Assembly: GCA_049999805.1 (NCBI GenBank) | Contig: JBNGIO010006273.1 | Coordinates: 96,868-160,867, forward strand | Direction: 5' to 3' | DNA: 64,000 bases | Source of the DNA: Folioceros fuciformis | Taxonomy: Eukaryota; Anthocerotophyta; Anthocerotopsida; Anthocerotales | In this document: piece after piece, positions 57,812 through 64,000 of the stretch | How the letters are laid out: the number at the start of each line of letters is the position of its first letter | How positions within the stretch are numbered: position 1 is the stretch's first letter | Position numbers and translations under genes: made by a program | The notes under the pieces: generated by a model | Told to the model about the DNA's origin: nothing | The model's database searches: none | The model's input: only the letters and a program-made list of their open reading frames with translations

Positions 57812-58722
57812 TTAATGGTTTTGTGAAAACATCAGTTGGATTTTCTTGTGTAGGAACATATCTAGTTTTACCTTTCCAGCTGCAACTAAATATCTTATAA
57901 AATGATATTCCACTTCAACATGTTTTGTTCGTAAGTGAAACAATGGATTTTGTGCTAAAGTAATTGCACCTTGATTGTCTCTATGTATTGTTGTGCAAGC
58001 TGGAATTAATAACCCAAGTTCCTTAAATAATAGCTTGCACCATATCACCTCTTTGGCAGCTGCTGTAAGCACTCTATACTCAACTTCGGTGCTGGATAAA
58101 CCCTAAACCCTTTTTGCTAGACCAACTAAGAGGTACTCCAGCAACACTAACCACATAACCAGAAACTGATTTCCAGGTGTCTACATCTCCTGCATAATCG
58201 GAATCTGTAAAACCTTCCAAAGTAAGTTCTTCATCATGCTTGCCCTAAAATCGTATGCCTCTGTTAAACGTGCCTTTCAAATATCTAAGGACACGTTTCA
58301 AACATGTCCAGTGTTCCTGTCCTGGATTCTCCAAATACTGAGACAAGACACTGGTTGCATAAGCTATTTCAGGCCTTATGGTATTAGTGGCATAAATCAA
58401 CTTACCAACAGCCTTTCTGTAAGGTATCTTAGACATAGCTTCCTTTTCAGTTTGTGTACTATGACTCATACTTTTACTTAACTTAAGTCCTGTTGGTAAA
58501 GGAGTAGAAACAGGCTTGGCATCCTTTAAACCTAATTGTTCTACACTGTCTAAAATATATCTGGGCTGTGATAAATCTAAAAGTCCTTTACTTCCATCTC
58601 TTTGTATATGGACACCTAGACAGCTTTGTAAAGGTCCTAAATTTGTCATTTTGAATTTAGCTATTAAGAAATTATTTACTTTACTAATAAAAGCTATGTT
58701 ATTGCAAGATAAAATCAGGTTG
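57812..58722 (-). mobile_element. Ty1/copia reverse transcriptase-RNase H remnant
   Basis: Minus-strand fragment of a copia polyprotein. The 5' part is the RT region just after the catalytic motif (LILSCNN, FKMTNLGPLQSCLGVHIQRD, KPVSTPLPTGLKLSK, AVGKLIYATNTIRPEIAYA, LKRVLRYLKGT). A TAG breaks it near 58247. RNase H follows (GFTDSDYAGDVDTWKSVSGYVV) and then, after more stops and a frame change, TAAAKEVIWCKLLFKELG and TKHVEVEYHFIRYLV. Gag, protease, integrase, the first half of RT and both LTRs are absent. It is cut at about 58722, exactly where the plus-strand element begins. Confidence 0.9.
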
Positions 58723-58913
58723 ACCGAGAGAACAAGGCCTCTATGGAGGGGTTGGGGGAGCTCCGCAGTTGGCACATGGGCAGCTATGGTCGGTTTGTGT
58801 CCAAGTAATCAGAATGCGAGGGGATTTAACACGGTGGGGAAGGTTTCTAATTCATCTGATGTTAGCTGGACAAAAGCCGTGGCAGAGAACGAAGCTCAGT
58901 ACGGAGGCCTGAG

Positions 58914-59900
58914 GTGAATTATACTTGTAAACAAGCACAGGCAAGTGCTTCCCAAGAATATGCCTCGGTTTTAGCAAAGGAGGGTCCAGGTCTTCAGTTG
59001 GGCCCTTTGGCGAATGTTCTTACAGACGCGAGGTACTTTCAGCAGGAGGAAGACAAGCTCGTGGCCAGCTTTGTTGTGGGGCGGCTGCTGTCAAGAGGCC
59101 CCCCCACAGTGGAGGAGTTGGAGATTTGGGCAACTCAAGTATCCGGGTGCCCTCCAGCTTATGTTTTCCTCAAGGCTGACGGTTCTTTTCAGATCAAATG
59201 TGACGAGGCAGCCGGCGCGCAGGCTATCTTACACACAACCCTGCCATTTCGAGGCTCCATCCCGGTGCTGGTGGAAGCTTGGTCTCCAGGGAACACAATT
59301 ATGCAGTCGAAAATCAAAAGGCAATTTCTTTGGGTGGGGCTTCCTACTCTGCCCGTGCAGCTCATCCTGATGATACGAAAGATCTTAGGTACTATAGGCC
59401 GAGTGGTGGAGGTTCCCAAGGTGGATTCGCATTTCTTTGATAGCCACAAGCCCCCTTGCTTTGGCGTTAGGGTTGATAGCCTCCTCGCCCTGCCTGAAGG
59501 AGTCATCATTCGCGACCCGGAAGACCCATCTAGATGCTTTACCCAGCTGTTCGAGTACCCGGATTTGCCTGTCAGGTGCGGAGTCTGTGGGCTGAAAAGC
59601 CACCTTAAGCAGGCGTGTCCTCTTCGTGCTTGTGTTGGCAGTGGAGGAGACAAAGCTAAGAAGGCCCATCCAGGTCCACTGCCGAGCTTTAAAGGAGTGC
59701 TTAGGAAAACGTGGAGGTCCAACCCAGAAACGCAGCAGTGGGCCAACCGAATTCAGAAACTCTTCTTCTCGGGTACTGAGGCTGCAACCAACGCGCACAT
59801 CAAAATTTGCGTGCTCATGAGGAGGAAGGTGGGCAAAGATTTCTTTTATTGGCTACCAAAGGTGGGCGATCTTAGAGCCCTGCCTACTCGCTCCCTCTAG
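58914..59900 (+). mobile_element. Non-LTR retrotransposon-like ORF1 with zinc knuckle
   Basis: A 328-codon frame (reading from GTG 58914) with the layout of plant LINE ORF1/gag-like proteins. It has a DUF4283-like region (VASFVVGRLLSRGPPTVEELEIW, ADGSFQIKC, LVEAWSPG), a central segment (QFLWVGLPTLPVQLILMIRKIL), and a CX2CX4HX4C zinc knuckle CGVCGLKSHLKQAC around 59580. A preceding frame to 58917 (WTKAVAENEAQYGGLR) probably belongs to the same protein and is separated by a frameshift. Its role in relatives is to bind element RNA. No endonuclease or reverse transcriptase is visible in the window; these would lie to the right. Confidence 0.72.
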
Positions 59901-59912
59901 TCTGGGACCGCA

Positions 59913-62542
59913 ATGGGGCATCAGCTTCCTGCCTTCTGGGATAATGTTAAGCTTAGAATTCGGGATATGCTACAGGTGGGTTTGGGTTTAGACAAACCAA
60001 CGGGGAATCAGTATCTTCAAGGGGCCAGGCATAGTATGGTCTATCATGGTTTGGAAGACTGCTCTTCCATCCTGTTTGCGGTCACATTGATCGAGTTGGG
60101 TGAGGAGTGCCAAGTTCGGAACAATAGCGTGGCACAGTGGTTGGGGGAATCACAGACGTTGGCATTCATGAAAGACGCGAAGTTTGGCAGAGGCAAGGTT
60201 ACACTGGCGTCTAGGGTGGTCTTCAAAGCTCACCTGGGTTTCTTGGGCTTGCTCATGGCCCCAATATCTATTAAATTGCCATGCAAGTGGGAGCTCAAAT
60301 AGGAAGAAGACATGGTGGCAGAGGGCGTTGTGCCTATGGAGGTGGATCAGGACAAGGAAGAGATCACCCGGAGAGCAAGGTCGGCATCGGCAAGTAGGCT
60401 CAGCGGCCCTCTTAATGAGTGCCATGACACTAGTGGAAGCTCAGATGAGGTGCTATACAGGAATCATCTTGCATGCCCCACAAGTGTCTTGGCCAGGAGG
60501 GACTTGAAGGATATTTTCGACGCCAACAAGCAACACAGCCACTCAGAGACATGGCTGGGTGCTCACAGAGAGCCTCCCACTTCGTTGAGTGGCTCGGGTG
60601 TGTCCCTGGATGCTGTCCCTGAGGGGGGGGTAGATCGGTCCGTGCCTTCTGATAAGCTGGTGGGTGAGGGAAATCCTCTAGCAACTGGTAAAGGCGCAGA
60701 TCAGCGAGTATGGAGAAAGGCTCGCAAACCAAAAGCCCTGAGCATGGGGGAAAGGTCTGGGACAAGCTTTCATGAGAGTCCTACAAGAGAAGACCCTTGC
60801 TCTGTGGATGGTGTGCTTGCTGGATCTGTGAGTAGGTGGGAATCGGGGACTTGACGTTACACCAAGGAGAAGTCGAGGACTGCCAACCCATTCCTTTTTG
60901 ACAATAGGATCCAGGGCCAGGCAGTGGTCTTGATAATTTCATAGGGTCGGTGGTAAGCCCTTCCGTTTTGACCAAGCAAGGAACAGAGAAGCCTGAATCG
61001 ATCGACAAGCTTGCAAGGGCAAGGGCGGTGCAGGAAGGCATCTCTGGAGAGACTCTGGGCGTAGGGGAGAAGCATGAGTCGGTGGAAAGGCCAGTTACGG
61101 TGAGGGTGGGGCAGGACGGTATCTTTGGGGAGTTGATGGGTGCAGAAAGCATAGTCGATATGGTGGCTCAGGAGGAACCCTTGGCTCTAGCGTTCGCGGG
61201 TCAGTCCCCTGACATGTCGGCAGCGGGATCTGGGATTCTCTCCCTGCCGGCAAAGGGTGACGAGGGAGGTGTTGGTCAGGTGCTTTCGGGGCGGGGTACT
61301 AATCGAAAGGCAGGGGAGGACGGTTTGGAGAACAATTCAAATAGGTGGCCTCAACAAGCCCCTCCCGGGGCTCTAGACGATGGTAGTTTCCAAACACGTC
61401 TTAGTGTGTCTTCTCCAGGATTTGTGGAAGGGAGAGGTATGGATTTGCTGCATGCATCCCCTACCGCTATGGTGTGGGAAGGCAGAGGGTCGGAGGTGAG
61501 AAAGTCAGATGGGGCGGTGATCCAATTTGTCGAGGGGACCCTGGAATTAGACCAGGCTACATCGCAGCGGATCTCTCTTAACGGTCAGAAGGTCAACTCC
61601 ACCTCGGCCTCAGATGCAGGCTGGGAGAGGGAGGAGAGCGATCCGCTGGCTGGTAACAAACGTTGTTTGGATGAACATGCGATTCTTGCGGTAGTGGTGA
61701 AGGCTATGACTTTCTATTGAGGCGGTCTTGTGGTGTGGCAGGAGGTCGTCAGTTAGTCCTGGGAGAGGTGGGTATGCGATCGGATCTCAGTGATGGAAGT
61801 GTCCAAGATACGTTGGTCCAAGAGGGTGAACCTAGCTTGGAAGCTGGGATACTCGCTACTCTCCAGGAAAAAAATTCTGTGTCAGCTCCTTGGGAAGCCA
61901 GCGGGGTCTGTCAGGAGGAGAACTCGATTGTTGTGCTCACGGCAGGTGCTAAGATGATGGACAGTCAGTCTACAGTCTGTCGGGTTGAGCCAGTAGCAAC
62001 GAGGAGGGCCGCTCAGGCAAAGGGTGGATGGAAGCCGCTGGTTGAGGGGAACCAGGTGGGATCTTCGTCCCAGACGAACGGTTTGGCGCAGAACCAGAAT
62101 TCTCAACACTCTAGGTCCCTGGAAATGGGGTTTTGGTTTCCAAGCCTTGCAACGTGACGGGGAGGAAGAAGAAGAGCCGACGGTGCTGCATGATAAGGAT
62201 TCCAACACTGAGGCATTGATCGGGCAGCATGGGGAACGTCCAAGTGTGCGGTAGCAGGATTCTGCTCCAGGGACATCAAACAATTGCAGTCCCCGAGTTC
62301 GTGATTGTCGGGGTTCTCTGAGGGTGGGAGATTCGAGGAGTGGGGAGGCGTTGCATGTTCCTCCTACCATGCTGATTAGGAAGGAGGAGATGCATGTGGA
62401 GAACGATGCCGCTGAGCTGGGGGTTTAGCGCGCCAACGAACCCTGAGGCCAGGAGGCGGCTCTGGATCATCTTGAGGAGAATGAGCAGGCCGAGTCCTCC
62501 CACCCCTAGACGAGTTTTGAGCTCGGGAGGCGGTTTGCCTGA
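59913..62542 (+). pseudogene. Downstream part of the same element, broken frames
   Basis: Consecutive plus-strand frames (59913-60302, 60312-60854, 60950-61720, 61717-62157) with protein-like but low-complexity, Gly/Ser/Glu-rich content, separated by stops and frame changes. All run in one direction after the zinc-knuckle ORF, and none has an independent promoter-like gap. I read them as the long linker of one decayed transposon polyprotein. The first block (LQVGLGLDKPTGNQYLQGAR, SQTLAFMKDAKFGRG) is the most ordered. No enzymatic domain seen. Confidence 0.5.
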
Positions 62543-62590
62543 TGCCCTACGGCTCGCATTGTGAGGGAACTCTGGCTAGTTCTGAGACAG

Positions 62591-64000
62591 ATGTTGAGGC
62601 TCGGGTGGTTGGCGAAAGATGGGCGGAGGGCTGAGGACAGTTGGGCTGGCCAGAGGGAGTTGGGCGAAAAGGTGGTGTCCAATAGAGGAGGCTGCCAAGT
62701 AGGGGACTCACAGGGTGGGAAGGTGAGTTCAGTGGCTTGCCTCCCTACCGCCGACAAGAAGACGGCCTTTGACACCGGGCTTGGGGTTGCCATAGCGGGT
62801 CGCCCAATGGAGGATTTCGCGTATGAGCAAATGGCGACTTCAGCGGCGATGTTCTATGATGGGATGGATCCTGAGGGCTCGAGCCAAGGGACAGATTCTA
62901 TCCCTCCCTCTCAACCAATCGGTGAAGAAGAGGGAAGGGAGTGTTCCACGGTGTGTCGTGGGCCTCGCTTTCTTTTTTCTCTTCCAGGGGTCCTAACTTC
63001 ACACAACCTGTATGCTCCGGGCCATCAATATCTTGGGCTTGGAGGGGGTCTTGGTCCTGCTGGACAAGTTGAGTCAGGTGCAGTAGCAACTGGAAATTCC
63101 ACTGCCTGGAGCACGGTGGACTCATCTGTCTTGATATCAGGCCCACATAGAAACTTGGAGGCGGCAATTGGGAAATGGGCTCGTGTTTCGGACGATCTGT
63201 CCTCAGGTTTTAAACTCCAGAATCAGATTGCGGTGGCCAAAGCAAGGAAGGCGTTGAGCAAGGTCGTTCAACGCATGGCCCTGGATATCACCTCCTCGGA
63301 AGGAAAAAAGATTAAGGTGTTGGAAGTGCAAAAGGGTGGCAAAAGGTTTTATGGGAAGACCTTGGCCCTGGATATCACCTCCTCGGAAGGAAAAAAGATT
63401 AAGGTGTTGGAAGTGCAAAAGGGTGGCAAAAGGTTTTATGGGAAGACCTCTTCTAGCGTGGGGAATGACTCTGGCGTAGTGCGTGGTCACCATAGATATG
63501 GAGCGGAACTGGGGTTTGGAATGGAGGGAAATGATTCTGCGCATCTTGGTAAAACTTTAGTGGACTGTGCCAGCCCTCTAAAACCGGATAGCCTCACCAT
63601 GAGAAACAACCCGGCATATGCTTATGAGGAGGTCTTATTCTCCTCTCCTTGTGTCGAGGACAATGAGGATACTGAGATCGTCTGGCATGAAGTGCAAGAA
63701 GTGCAAGCCGTCTTCTCCCGAGATGAAGGCAGCACCTCCTCGTTAAAGTCCTTGGAAAAGCGCGTGATGCGGGCTAAGGAGGCACATGACAAATATTCTC
63801 CTCCACACCAAGAGGTCTCCTTGCTGAGGGGTCAAGAGATCAAGAAGGTGGAAGGTACAACGAGGGGGAAAGGCAGACACTTGGTGATCAACTTGAAGGT
63901 TATGAGAAAGGTGCAAGATTTTTATTCATTTCTGGTCATGATTGGAGGCGGAGGGGAGCAGCTACCCCTTACCATTGCACTGCACCAGTTGCATGCAGGG
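62591..64000 (+). CDS. Long open frame running off the right edge, transposon-associated
   Basis: After a TGA at 62540-62542 the plus strand stays open to the last base, more than 480 codons. The first ATG is at 62591, and a second (MEDFAYEQMATSAAMFYDG) at 62807. Recognisable stretches are KIKVLEVQKGGKRFYGKT (duplicated, see the 87-bp repeat), WARVSDDLSSGFKLQNQ, and near the edge GKGRHLVINLKVMRKVQDFY. No known domain. It continues the plus-strand element and is the only part of it without stops, so it may be a younger or still selected segment. The 3' end is outside the window. Confidence 0.5.
   Translation, partial: MLRLGWLAKDGRRAEDSWAGQRELGEKVVSNRGGCQVGDSQGGKVSSVACLPTADKKTAFDTGLGVAIAGRPMEDFAYEQMATSAAMFYDGMDPEGSSQGTDSIPPSQPIGEEEGRECSTVCRGPRFLFSLPGVLTSHNLYAPGHQYLGLGGGLGPAGQVESGAVATGNSTAWSTVDSSVLISGPHRNLEAAIGKWARVSDDLSSGFKLQNQIAVAKARKALSKVVQRMALDITSSEGKKIKVLEVQKGGKRFYGKTLALDITSSEGKKIKVLEVQKGGKRFYGKTSSSVGNDSGVVRGHHRYGAELGFGMEGNDSAHLGKTLVDCASPLKPDSLTMRNNPAYAYEEVLFSSPCVEDNEDTEIVWHEVQEVQAVFSRDEGSTSSLKSLEKRVMRAKEAHDKYSPPHQEVSLLRGQEIKKVEGTTRGKGRHLVINLKVMRKVQDFYSFLVMIGGGGEQLPLTIALHQLHAG
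63276..63449. repeat. Perfect 87-bp tandem duplication
   Basis: 63276-63362 and 63363-63449 are identical by eye, starting TGGCCCTGGATATCACC and ending GGGAAGACCT. The unit is 29 codons, so the open plus-strand frame is kept. Complete identity indicates a recent event, or possibly an assembly artefact. Confidence 0.95.

Overview
This is plant nuclear DNA. Genes carry many short GT-AG introns (about 60-210 bp in the models below). The gene families are those of land plants: an ankyrin-DHHC acyltransferase of the TIP1 type, a TORNADO1-type LRR-Roc-COR protein, a very long PLS-class PPR protein, an AMS-like bHLH, and a full-length ABCC transporter. The compact genes, small introns and PPR style suggest a seedless land plant (lycophyte, hornwort or moss grade). 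The species cannot be fixed from the sequence alone.

Layout. 1-15.6 kb is host genes: the 3' three quarters of condensin subunit D2 (CND1, +), TIP1 convergent with it (-), then a complete ABCC transporter (+, 11 exons, 1500 codons before the stop). 15.6-21.2 kb holds a degraded second ABCC copy: a 5'-truncated pseudogene with at least six separate lesions, preceded head-to-head by an inverted scrap of the ABCC N-terminus. 21.2-27.1 kb is a complete Ty3/gypsy chromovirus with intact LTR termini and a 5-bp target duplication, inserted about 50 bp beyond the pseudogene. Its single gag-pol frame is closed by four stops. 27.2-28.0 kb carries a small predicted membrane protein gene (-).

29.9-34.4 kb is a giant PPR gene (-), whose start lies only 244 bp from that of the divergent TFIIIC subunit GTF3C3/TFC4 gene (+, 18 exons, 34.6-39.4 kb). 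39.4-42.6 kb is repeat-rich, with 61-bp and 49-bp tandem arrays and a 100-N assembly gap. 42.6-43.8 kb has an unrecognised Ser/Pro-rich gene. TRN1 (-, one in-frame intron), an AMS-like bHLH (-) and WDR5 (-) fill 44.6-54.2 kb.

54.2-64 kb is a transposon graveyard: AT-rich DNA, a 34-bp array, an unrecognised basic ORF, two dead ORFs, a Ty1/copia RT-RNase H remnant (-), and directly abutting it a 5.3-kb plus-strand element. That element begins with a non-LTR-type zinc-knuckle ORF1 and runs off the right edge in a long frame that is still open.

The genes do not form a pathway; their nearness is ordinary eukaryotic synteny. The most useful second looks are the PPR gene with its cryptic targeting exon and missing DYW domain, the rearranged ABCC duplicate, the stop-codon spectrum of the chromovirus, a GC-AG intron in CND1, a stop-free 84-bp intron in TRN1, and the open right-edge frame.
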